Of a stretch of DNA of 64,000 nt, positions 43,646 to 53,484 are shown piece by piece. How positions within the stretch are numbered: position 1 is the stretch's first letter; every line of letters starts with the position of its first letter. The notes beneath the pieces are model-generated. The model was not told the DNA's origin. It worked only from the letters and a program-made list of their open reading frames with translations, and did not search any database. Source of the stretch: Meloidogyne chitwoodi (taxonomy: Eukaryota > Nematoda > Chromadorea > Rhabditida > Meloidogynidae); NCBI GenBank assembly GCA_015183035.1, contig JACZZP010000008.1, positions 1,240,001-1,304,000 on the forward strand, read 5' to 3'. The position numbers and the translations under genes are program-made.

Positions 43646-45575
43646 TCAATATTCACCAGTTAATTTAAACTCATCCACATTATCTGAAAGTTTCTTCTTT
43701 GGCCTTCCTCTCTTCCGTTCTTTTTGAGGTTTTTTTACAGAATTAATGACTAGTTGACGCGAAACAACGCTATCTTCAATGACGCGCGAATTAATACCAA
43801 CATGATTTGCAATATTGCATGTATTTGTTTGACCCAAAATAACTTCATGTTGACTTTCAATAAAATCATTTGTAGTTATGTTGTGGTTAGATGCTGATAT
43901 TAAAATAAAAGCAAGAAAATGAATAGATAAAATACAACTAACATAATTATTAAAAACAAAAATCATTTGAGGATCATTATTAATCACCTTTGCATTTTGG
44001 ACAAAGCCAAGTACCATTAGGCGGTTGATCAAGCCCAATACAAAATGTATGATAGCCGCGGTCACATAAATCACAGCACATCATGGCAGCCTATAAAATC
44101 ATATTTATAGCTTCTGATTCAACAAATTCAATAAGATTTTTAAAATATTTAACTACCTCTTGATCAGGCTGCTGACAAACATAGCAACGCTTACACTCAA
44201 TACAAAGCCAATCATATTGCTGGATCATCTCTACCATTGAATGAGGCTAAACAAACTTTTTTATTTAAATCCTTATTTTATTTTAAATCCAATTTCTTTT
44301 TTTTTGTTAGAAAAAGAAAATTAATAAAAATTTAACCATATCAATGCAAGAGGAATGCATCCGTTGTTGACATGATGAACAACGAACCATAGAAGATTTA
44401 CTAGCAAATAGTCCAGCATCAGGAAGTTGACATATTGAGCAAATAGGAGTTGAAGAGTTTAGTGAAGTAATTGGAAGATTGTTATTCGACGAAAATTCTA
44501 TTCCAGTTATGAAACCAGATGTCGATGTTGGAGTAATCGTAGACAATCGCGGACATGTGGAAAACGAGATTAAATTCTATTATAAAAAGTAAAAATAAAT
44601 TTTTTGAATAATTTCTTAAGTTTATAATTTATTAATTAAAAAAAACCTTTTTGGGTGTAAAGCCATTATTATTTGCACAAATTTTACGTAATTTTGGAGG
44701 TAGAGGCCCTGTATCTCTATGAAAACTTGTTGGTGAATCACAATGTGTTGGTAACATTGTAGTTACTTTAACCTCTTCTTTTTCGTCCTCCTTTTGATCC
44801 GTAATTATTGAAGTTTCAGGCTTACCATTCAACGCCAAAAAATTATTAGCATTTTTATCGTTTAATAAAATGAGCTCTTCTTTAGGTCTGGATAATTCTT
44901 CATCAGTTAATTTAATTGCCGGTGGTGATAAATCACGTTTAGGGGAGAATAATCTTTTAGTGTTTAGAACTGTATTTAAAGGCAGAGCACGCAATTCAGC
45001 GCAATCGAACCTAAATTAATCCTTAAAATATTATGTGTATTTAGATTTTTACTTCCTATAGTAATCCGTGTATTGACCAGGTATTAAATAGACTGGATAA
45101 ATGGAAGGTTTTGAGTATTCATTGGCCACACGCATCCATTTGTTTAAAGGCGAATGAATTATCTAAATATTAATTATGTAATCAGAATTATTATATAAAA
45201 AAGTAACATTTGTGTTCAATTCCCAATATTGTGTTCGCTCTGCCCTCCGGACCATCTGCAAATCAGAGTTAAAAGCAAAAGCATTTTGAATTGCCTTGTG
45301 ACGCAATTCTGTTAATTTTTTCGCATCAGTATTTATCTAAATAATAATGAATACACAAAATCTCAGAATTTAAAAGATACAGAATCAAATTCTTTTTGTT
45401 TTTCGATCTCTTGTGAAGCAGATGAAGAGGGATTCGTACAAGGGGCTATTGATATTAAGTTGTTATCATCCAAATTTTCTTCTATAATTTCAGCATGTTG
45501 AATCTCTGGATGTTGTTCTTGTTGGTTATTTTCTTCTGGCAAGTTGGTCTTAAGTTGATTTTCAAGCTCACCCAT
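43646..45575 (-). CDS. phf-10: PHF10/BAF45A-like PBAF chromatin-remodelling subunit
   Basis: The N terminus is acidic/glutamine-rich. A SAY-like region follows: [33 protein letters not shown]..., [14 protein letters not shown] and [13 protein letters not shown] (human PHF10 VIPGQFQDCYRRY...LRYLPLNTVLYE). Two tandem PHD-type zinc fingers follow: ICSICQLPD...[17 protein letters not shown], then [16 protein letters not shown] with [20 protein letters not shown] and GTWLCPKCK. The tail is basic ([14 protein letters not shown]-hook-like). PHF10 is a subunit of PBAF SWI/SNF complexes and reads histone H3. At least nine exons; start at 45575. It is divergent from the zinc-finger gene at 46400, and a transposable element sits in the shared 824-bp promoter. 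Confidence 0.9.
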
Positions 45576-46399
45576 TTAACTATTTCTGAAAATCTTACAA
45601 ATTCTTTAAAATCAAAATCTAAGAAAAAATATGCAAATTATACTCTTAAATTTCTATAGGAGATTAGCGTGCGCATTGTTTCCACTGTAACGCACGTGTT
45701 ACATTTGATCCCAAATTAATTAAATGCCACATCTTTTTTTCTTGTTACAATTTGTCTTTTTGCACGGGAGCGTCTCATTTGAGCGACGCCGTTTGAGCGA
45801 TAGGATTTGAGCGACAGCCATTTGAGCGACGAAGTTTCTTAAAATTCGTCGCCCAAATGAGACTGTCATAGTTATTAATAATTAATTTTAATAAGTTTCA
45901 CGCCCAATTTCCTATCCCATAAGGGAAATCAGCTACCGACTAAGGGCTTCAGTTCTCACTAATTTCCCACCAGCTTAGAGTTGGTGTTCCACTTCCCCAA
46001 CCTTTATTTATTTTATTTGTTGAATAAAACTAAAAAAGAAAAGTCTTTCTTTATTTTTGGCGGGCCAACCGCGCTCCAGGAGTTGGATTCGTCCAATTCT
46101 CGAGGCCCAACGGTTTGGCGAAACTGCCCCATAAAAGAGACCTTTACAACGGTCGCTCAAATGGCAGCGCTCACTCGGCATCGCTCAAACGGCGTCGCTA
46201 AAATGATACCTCCTCCTTTTTGCACGCCTTTTATGCAATTAGAGTCTTAAAATTATTGATGCTATAATGTATTTTGGGTTCGATAGTTTAAAGATTTTAA
46301 CAGAACTTGGATTTTCCTTTCTGGCCTTAAATTAAAATTTAACTGTGATAATTTTAGCGAGATCTTAATATTTTTTAGTGAATTATTTTTGTTTTTTCA
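45576..46399. other. Divergent promoter region, PHF10 / zinc-finger gene
   Basis: More than half of this gap is a transposable element (45767-46215). The remaining unique sequence on the two sides is about 190 bp each and must hold the promoters. No TATA or other motif is clear. Confidence 0.6.
45767..46215. mobile_element. MITE with GAGCGA word repeats and 11-bp target duplication
   Basis: The ends are flanked by a perfect 11-bp direct repeat CTTTTTGCACG at 45756-45766 and 46216-46226, a likely target-site duplication. Terminal inverted repeats of ~80 bp contain TTTGAGCGA words: left GCGACGCCGTTTGAGCGATA, right (reverse-complemented) GCGACGCCGTTTGAGCGATG. The centre contains CCAACCGCGCTCCAGGAGTT and no credible transposase. 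A 9-11 bp duplication is typical of Mutator-like elements, so a non-autonomous member is likely. Confidence 0.75.
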
Positions 46400-48116
46400 A
46401 TGGCATCTACAAAGATCAACTGTCCCCATTGTCCTGCAAAGGTTGATTCTCGGCGGGTAAATTTAAAAAATATTCGTCTTTCAGTTTTGCTATCTGGACG
46501 GAATAAAAATATAGTAAATTTGTTTTTATGAAAACGTAAAACTGGAAAACTCTTAAGTTTGTTTTTATGTTTTTAACTTTGAATTATCCTTTAAGTTTGA
46601 AGAGCATCTTCGTTTATGCATAGATTCAAAACCATATCCATGCGAGATATGTGGGAAACGTTTTCCAACACAGAAGAGTGTAAAACACCATGTAAGCGGT
46701 TATCATACCGCGAATGAACGTGGAACAGAGTTTAAGTGTTGGTAGGTTTTTTCATTATAAAATAATTTTTGAAGATTATTATGAATTATTTTATTATACT
46801 TATTTAGTTATTGCGAGCACGGATCAAACAACAAAAAGGATTTGGAAAAGCATCAGAACAAGCATGAAGAAGCAGGTGGCATTGGATTTCGTTCACGTTC
46901 CCGTTCGAGATCGCGTGAACCTGCAAGACAGTTTAACGCTCAGAATACGACTCTAGTTTCCGTTAGAAATGGTATGACTTAAAAATCGGTCGAGAGCAGA
47001 GGTCGGCGCGGGGCATGTCTCGCGCGGGATCCAGCACTTTTTGGATTTGCGGGATGCGGGGTTAGTCCCGCAAATCCTGTCACGCAGGTTAAGTAAAATC
47101 CCGCATGCGGGATCCCGCAAATGTGATTTTGCCTATCTCTAGTCGAGAGCCTTTGAACAAGAGCCTTTGACATTTCTAATATTAATTTCTTCTACAGATA
47201 TGTTCGCATCCCAATCTCGGGATGAGAATGTTAACAGATCTAGAAGCAGACCTGTTGCTTTTAAGCAATCAACTTTTCAAATAAGGTCCAGAAGCAAACC
47301 GGCTGTTGACATATCAATCTCTCAACCTCGAGAAGGAATGCGACCATCTGTTTTCAGTACTAGCGATCGTTATGGCAATTCAAGCTCACATGGTTTCGAT
47401 AATTTATTAAATTTTTCTTTTTCAAAGAGCTGTAACTATATGTATATGTACATATAATTAGTAATCTGAATCACCCATCAAAAATCTTTCTGGAATTATC
47501 TATTTTCGTCATAAAAATTTATCAATGTTATTAAATACGTACATAATAATGTTTATTGTTTTTAAGCTGGAATGACTCCTCCGAGGTGGGCACTTATGCA
47601 ACCTACTTTGAACAACATAGCTAATCATTCGAATCATAATTTATCACAACAGGACGATGATGTTATTATTAAAATTTTTATTTTATTTCCGTTATTCTTA
47701 AGGATCATCATCCAATTACTAAAGAACAGAGTACTTCTGCACAGAATGGATTTTGTCATTACTCTGGAAATAATACGTTCATTAATGGGGTTTCAAATAA
47801 ACTAATTGCGGAACAAAATCAGTTTTTTATTGATGCTTTTAAGGTAATATATTTAATATTAATTTTTCATCACATGCCCATTTTTATTTATTATACATCA
47901 CATTTCTTGACTAGTATAGGCAGCTCGCAAACAAAATAAAATATTGCGAAGGGAATGTGAGAATGCAGGGATTGAACTAAGTGCTGATCAGATTGAGCCT
48001 GATATTCGAGGTAAAAATTTTGAACAATTCCCGTTCCAAATTTTTTGTAATTTTAAGAGTATGAACGACTTTTTGGCGCTCTTCCAGAAAGCGATGAGGA
48101 TGAAAACCTGGCTTAA
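46400..48116 (+). CDS. C2H2 zinc-finger protein of unknown role
   Basis: Start MASTKINCPHCPAKVDSRR. Three or so zinc-finger-like units follow: INCPHCPAK...FEEHLRLC, PYPCEICGKRFPTQKSVKHH, then FKC/CYCEHGSNNKKDLEKHQNKH (completed across an intron at ~46742). After an RSRSRSRSRE run come Ser/Arg-rich and Asn/Gln-rich segments (probably disordered). The last exons have LIAEQNQFFIDAFKAARKQN and KILRRECENAGIEL, a likely short coiled coil, and end in the acidic ESDEDENLA. About 330 residues. It probably binds nucleic acid, but I cannot place it in a named family. One intron carries a transposable element with 9-bp duplication (46998-47141). Confidence 0.75.
46998..47141. mobile_element. 144-bp MITE with GCGGGATCCCGC words and 9-bp target duplication
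   Basis: It is flanked by perfect direct repeats GTCGAGAGC (46989-46997 and 47142-47150). The ends are imperfect inverted repeats: AGAGGTCGGC at left and, reverse-complemented, AGAGATAGGC at right. The inside is made of GCGGGAT/ATCCCGC words in both orientations (TTTGCGGGATGCGGGGTTAG, ATCCCGCATGCGGGATCCCG). It lies within an intron of the zinc-finger gene. Its right ~110 bp resemble the sequence at 56010-56100. Confidence 0.72.
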
Positions 48117-48262
48117 GATTGAAGAATACTGATTATATACTTTTTTGCTTATCGTTTTCTATTTAACATTTTTTTGTAAATTATTTTTTTTAGATCTCTT
48201 GATACAAACTAACCTATATATTTTTTATCTGCCAACAATTTCAATAAAATTTATGAAATGTG

Positions 48263-48692
48263 GGCAATCCTTAACAATTGGGGCTCCACCCCAAATAATC
48301 GCAGTGGCATAGTAAAAACGTGTTTTTAGGGGTTATCGAGGTCGCTAATCACGAATCTGATCTTATCACCAATCCTTATCATTTTATCACTAATTTTTAA
48401 AATCACAGATTTTATCATGGATCTTTTCCAAATTACTCAACTTATTAATACAAAAGAATCTGCTATTCAATAGTTACAACAACGTAACATTTTACGGTCT
48501 GTAACTCCACTATGCCCATCATGTAATCAGCTAATGAGCGAAAATTTTGATAAAATCTGTGATTTTAAAAATTAGTGATAAGAAAAAAATGATATCAGAT
48601 TCGTAATCAGCGACCTCGATAACCCCTAAAAACATGTTTTTACTATGTCACTGCGATTATTTGGGGTGGAGCCCCAATTGTTAAGGATTGCC
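48263..48692. mobile_element. Merlin-like DNA transposon, internally deleted
   Basis: An 8-bp direct repeat GAAATGTG flanks it (48255-48262 and 48693-48700). Terminal inverted repeats ~150 bp long start GGCAATCCTTAACAATTGGG and contain GGGGTTATCGAGGTCGCT; I see only scattered differences between the two copies. The centre retains a transposase start (next entry). An 8-bp duplication, long repeats and that transposase type fit the Merlin superfamily (relatives of bacterial IS1016/IS1595). Confidence 0.72.
48417..48545 (+). pseudogene. Merlin-type transposase N-terminal remnant
   Basis: From an ATG at 48417 the frame reads MDLFQITQLINTKESAIQ, a TAG stop at ~48471, then LQQRNILRSVTPLCPSCNQL. 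The L-x-x-R-x-I-L......CPxC pattern is the N-terminal zinc ribbon of IS1595/Merlin transposases. Only this part remains: no DDE catalytic core is present, so the copy could move only with an enzyme supplied elsewhere. Confidence 0.55.
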
Positions 48693-48856
48693 GAAATGTG
48701 TTTTGTAAAATTTGATGATGCTAAACGAAAAATTTTATGGCCAAAAATAATTTATTTTATTTTTTTTAAATCTGGTATTTTTTATAATATTTTTGCGATG
48801 TTAGTAAAAGTTTTTTTTAATAAATTATTTAAAAAATTTTACAGAACTATAGCTTA

Positions 48857-50612
48857 ATGTCTGAGATTTTTCAATTTTCACCGAATCCTGCAGTTCCGCT
48901 CATTGGCAGACTTGGACAAATAAAATTTAAACAGTGTTTGTTGCCCGCAAGTAAGGTTTTTGAATATAATCTTAGCTTTTAACAGTTGACTGTTCTAAAA
49001 ACATTTTTTAATTGACAATAAGCATTAACACAATCTAAAAATTGAGAGAAAATATGTCGGGTCATATGTAGTTATTCGTTCATTCGATTCAGTTTCATAG
49101 GCTACATCAATGATACCTAAGATGAGATTAAATAGAGAAACTGAAGTAAAGTTTTTTAGTCTTGCATTATTATTTTTCCAACTTTTAAGTAAACTTTGAA
49201 TATTCTTTTTTTTTATTTAAGCATCAAATTCTTTATGTCCTACACCAAATACGATGATATATACTCGCGCTGGCCATATTCCTCACTTAACTTGGGACCT
49301 TTTTAATGCACACATTGCATTTTACGTTGAGCATGGGAGAAGAATGTTAATTCAAATTTGTCTACAAAATATGTAAGCTTTTAATTTAAAGTAAAAAATT
49401 TTGTTTTTCATAGCTTTGACTCTCTTGAAATTATTGGTGTATCAGGTGGAATAAGAATGTTTTATAGATTTAAGGTTAAATTTATTTTATGTTTATATAA
49501 TTAGAATTTATATTTAGCCAGAACATTTCCTCCACCTTTCATTATTAGACCCACTTAGCTCTAAAGATGTAGTAACGAATCGTCATATTCATTTTTGGAG
49601 TAGAGGCGGCAGAAAAAAGGTTTTGCTAAAATGTTTTTCTTCAATTTTTCTACTTTTTTCTATTATAAAATATAACTTTTTTAATTTCTCTCAAAATTAG
49701 GTCGATATGGAACAATTTAAAAATGCAGTTGAAACAGTCATTCCTGATACATTCCAAATACCTTTCGATTTTGACACACCAATTGATTGTTGCAACAAAA
49801 AATTGGGAAAGTGTCTGAAAAGGAGTAGAAACTTTCTTGAAGAATTAAAAAGCAATTCTGAAGAGATTCAACAAAATAATAATTTCTTTGATAAAAGAGC
49901 AGTTTTTTCAATAGGTGGTGGTTCTTCAATTTTTCATAGAAAATTTTTTGTAAAAGAATTGTTACTACAACTTTTCCCTGAAAATTTTGGATCAATTTGT
50001 TTAGACCTTTCTTCATGGAGCAAAGTCGGAGAAAAAAATGGAAAGAATTTTGACGAGGAATTCTTGAAACAACTTATTTCTGAGACAATTGTAAGTTATT
50101 AAAAAAAATATACGTTATTGTAAAACTTTTTTTTGATGTATCTTCCTTCTGATAAACTTCGGATTGTTCAAGGACCATTTGATCCTTCACAAGTTCTCTT
50201 CCTTTTTAGACAAGGCATTGACCTGTTTGACTCATCTTATCCAACATTGCTTGCTGAAAAAGGTTTTGCTCTCGGTCTTTCAACGGGATTTCCATTAGAT
50301 AACACTAAATTAGAACAATTCTCTTTGATTGACTTGAACGAAAAAAGGTTAAATTTTTGGATATTAGAATAAAATATTTAAATAAATATTTTCAGGTATT
50401 TAGATGAACACAATACTCTTTTTTCAAATTGTGAATGCTATGCCTGCAAAAAGGGAAATGGATATACATGTGCTTATATAGCACATTTATTGATGTGTAA
50501 AGAAATGTTTGGATATACTTTGTTGATTGCACATAACTTACATGAATGGTTAAGGATGTTTTCATTGTTAAGAACTTCATTTGTTGAGAGTCACAATATT
50601 ATAATAAAATGA
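48857..50612 (+). CDS. tgt-2: Queuine tRNA-ribosyltransferase accessory subunit 2 (QTRT2)
   Basis: Start MSEIFQFSPNPAVPLIGRLG. A donor inside GTAAGG gives LLPATSNSLCPTPNTMIYTR, then AGHIPHLTWDLF, as in the QTRT family (...LY(T/N)K-G-xxPHLT-D-L). EIIGVSGGIRMFYRF and FSIGGGSSIFHRKFFVKELL follow, then LRIVQGPFDPSQVLFLFRQG, GIDLFDSSYPTLLAEKGFAL. The C terminus holds the zinc site and its helix (NCECYACKKGNGYTCAYIAH; HLLMCKEMFGYTLLIAHNLH). QTRT2 partners the catalytic QTRT1 to insert queuine at position 34 of GUN-anticodon tRNAs. About 420 residues. The intron at 50091-50135 has no AG acceptor (see findings). The TAF5-like gene begins 122 bp downstream. Confidence 0.9.
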
Positions 50613-50734
50613 ATAAAAAATATTCACGCTGTTTCGTATTTTTGTATACCTATATTGTATTGTTATATTTAGATATTTTTATACATATTTAAATATACAT
50701 AAAGTATTTTTATGAACGTTTTAAAATATTTTAG

Positions 50735-52419
50735 ATGGATGAGACAAGTTATTCACCTGCAAAAATATTAGAAGATTCTTCGTTTGCCGGACCTTCATCA
50801 TCAGCTGGAAAACAAATATTAACATCAGTTCAAGAAAAGAGGCATAGAATTCTCTATGGAGTTTCCCGTGATGATTATTTGACTGCATTTGCCGCAGATA
50901 AGAAGAGGTTGAAACTTGAGAAAAGTAGCAAGGATGGAAAGAGAAAGGAAACTAATGCACCTGCTCTTGATCGAATTCCAATGCCAAATTTACCAGAAAA
51001 TGTGAAAGTAGAATATCGAGCTTCAATGAAAGATGCACAGCAAAGAAAGGTTAGATACCTTTTTCCTTTATTTTTAATTATATTTTTATAATATTTTAGT
51101 ATAGAATTTCTCAAGAAAATCCTCCTTCTGTTTGCCTCTATACATTGCTTAATTCACAAGGAGATGGAGGACTTTGTTCAGCTGCAATTGCAGATAATGC
51201 TTCGCTTTTAGCTCTTGGATATGGAAGTTCTAATATTCAAGTTGGTAAATCTTTAAATATAAAATATTTCTTTGAAAAAGGTTAACGCTTTGGCTACAGA
51301 GAATCTCAGAATGTTAAAAGAAGCTAAAGAGCTGGATGAGTTGGATAATGAAATGGAGGAATTTAGTGAAGAAATGTTTGATGAAAAGAATAGACAAAAA
51401 TCGTTTACACTTTTAGTAATTTTTAGAAATAAACAACTAAATTTTCAGAAAATAAAAATTAAAGGGACACTCTGGTCCAGTGCATTCTCTATCGTTCTCA
51501 TGTGAGAAACGTTTATTACTTTCTGCTTCTCGCGATGCTACAATCCGGTTATGGGGATTGGAAGTTCAAAGGAATTTGGTTATTTATAGACCAATGGCTC
51601 CAGTTTGGAAAGGCAAATTTTAATTTAAAAATATCTAAAGTAAATTTTTAGCAATTTTTTGCAACCGAGGTTATTATTTTGCTGCGTCTACTGCTGATAA
51701 TTGTGTTTCGCTTTGGGCTACAGATCGAATAAAACCTCTTAGAATATTTGCGGATTCCGGGGATGACGTAACAGAATTGGAATTTCATCCAAACTGCAAT
51801 GTAATCTAAATCCATTAATTTTTCCTAAAAATAATTTTCAGTATATAATTGGAGGAGGAGATAAAGCTTGCATTCATATTTGGGATGTGCTTACTGGTAC
51901 TTGTGTTAGAACATTTTATGATCAAATACTTGCCGATCGAGGAGCAATTAGAGGACTTAAGGTCTGAAAAACCGAAGTAGCCAACATTTTCTAAACAATT
52001 TTAGAGCTCCCCATGTGGCCGTTATCTAGTCGCTGCGTACGAGGCTGGCACAATTGGTGTCTGGGATTTGGCTCAACAACGACTCCTACTTATATACGAT
52101 TGTGCTGATATTTTTGAATTTAACACACCAATCCAATTCTCACGTGATGCATCAATTGTTGCCATTGGAACACCTCAGCATGGACTAAGCTTTTTTTCTA
52201 TGGAAGCCGCTTCTTCAGCAGCACATTCTTCCTTTCAACAGCAAATGCCGAATCCGATGTAAAAAAATTGTTTAAAATAAAAATAGTTTTTAATTCTCTT
52301 TTAGCCTCAATCCAGGTGGATTTGGTCAATTTGTTTATCCAACTAAACGAACAAATATATTGGATATTAACTTTACAAGAAAAAATATTGTGATTGCGCT
52401 TGGCGTTTTTGAACAATAG
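50735..52419 (+). CDS. TAF5-like WD40 protein without the TAF5 N-terminal domains
   Basis: Seven exons encode ~470 residues. After a basic linker (ADKKRLKLEKSSKDGKRKE; NAPALDRIPMPNLPENVKVE) that resembles the TAF5 linker (NAPPQNRIPLPEL), the WD40 propeller follows: PPSVCLYTLLNSQGDGGLC, GHSGPVHSLSFSCEKRLLLS, ASRDATIRLWGLEV, VWKAIFCNRGYYFAASTADN, SLWATDRIKPLRIFADSGDD, CIHIWDVLTGTCVRTFYDQI, GTIGVWDLAQQRLL, ending in FTRKNIVIALGVF like TAF5. TAF5 is a core scaffold of TFIID and its WD40 part contacts TAF6/TAF9. The LisH and NTD2 domains (~300 residues) are not present, and only 122 bp separate it from QTRT2. Several GH positions of the repeats are changed. A TATTTTAG acceptor directly precedes the start, suggesting SL trans-splicing. 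Confidence 0.85.
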
Positions 52420-53484
52420 AAACTTTTAAATAAATTTTTTGAAAACAAATTAAAAGATCTAATTATACATAAGACTAGAAAATAGAAAAAACAATTTCAA
52501 TGTGAGGGAGTTTTGGTTATCTTCATTTTGTGAGCATATTAGTGTGTAAATCCATAGCCAGAAAAAGATGAAATTAACGACGAGAAATTGGATTATAGGT
52601 TATTTTTAGGGAAATTAAAGATTATCTAAACACGTTGGGAACTGCTCTGGCTATGGGGCTTGTGAGACAATATAGGCGTTTCAACGAAAGTTTCATCAAA
52701 GAATAAACGAATAATTTAAAAAACTTTAATCTAGTTATGACAAAGAAAAAATTTTGTTTACCTTTTGAAATTAAAAATTATTTTTTAATACTAGTGTTGT
52801 TCAAAATCGGTAACCGATTGCGGTCAACAGGGAGTCAAAAAATGCGGTACAATAACTGGCGAGGTTATTAACCGGTTTTGAACAACCAACCCTGTTAGAT
52901 ACAATTAAAGAACAAAATTTCTCATCCTTACTGATTTTGTTTTAAATAGAATATTGTTGTGCTTGGTATCTAGAGCAATATTAGCATATAAATCATGGCT
53001 TCACAACCATTTTTTCATGAACATCCAGATTACCGACGACCTAAACTCAGTGAAAATAAATAAGTCATCTACGAATCCAATGAATTATAAAACACAAAAC
53101 AATTAAATCCTATTTTTTACTAGAAAATTAAAAACTTCAGTATTCTAGATTATAGGAGAGCATTTAAAAACTAGTTTAATTTATTCTCACAAAAAGTATT
53201 ATGGTTAGCACGAGTAAATTATGAGGTCAAGTTCAGTAAAAGAGGTTAAAATAGGGTCTAAAATTGAAAATTTACTTCTTTAAAATTTCCTTCCGAATCA
53301 TTATTGATATAAAAAATGAAAATTTTCCCATAAGGAGCTAATATAAACATTCTACTAAAAATGTATTAAGGAGGGGACAGACGAACACATCACAATTTAA
53401 AAAAATCAAAATTGGGAAATAAAAAGAATAAAATAAAGAAAGAACATGAAATTATGAAAATACATTTCTGGCTTGTTTGTTCAA
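52420..53484. other. Intergenic region between convergent TAF5-like gene and calcineurin B
   Basis: No gene is seen. It holds one palindromic element (52796-52886) and a 10-bp inverted pair CCATAGCCAG/CTGGCTATGG (52552 and 52649). Composition is intermediate. Confidence 0.6.
52796..52886. mobile_element. 91-bp foldback element with AACCGGTT words
   Basis: The left arm GTTGTTCAAAATCGGTAACC pairs with TTATTAACCGGTTTTGAACA and AC at the right. The middle repeats related words (CCGATTGCGGTC, GCGGTACAATAACTGGC). It has no coding potential. No clear target duplication was identified. Confidence 0.5.

Larger units (their letters stand above)
48117..48856. other. Spacer between zinc-finger gene and QTRT2, mostly a transposon
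   Basis: Contains the Merlin-like element (48263-48692). The 146 bp before it hold the 3' UTR of the zinc-finger gene, and the 164 bp after it the 5' region of QTRT2, with a TTTTACAG acceptor at ~48842 upstream of the start. Confidence 0.6.

Noticed and set aside
46030..46200. Open frame inside the element at 45767-46215 as a transposase
   Set aside because: It is short, has no DDE or zinc motif and is built from the inverted end sequence.
48645..48857. Open frame crossing the right end of the Merlin-like element
   Set aside because: It reads through the terminal repeat into the QTRT2 5' region; not a gene.
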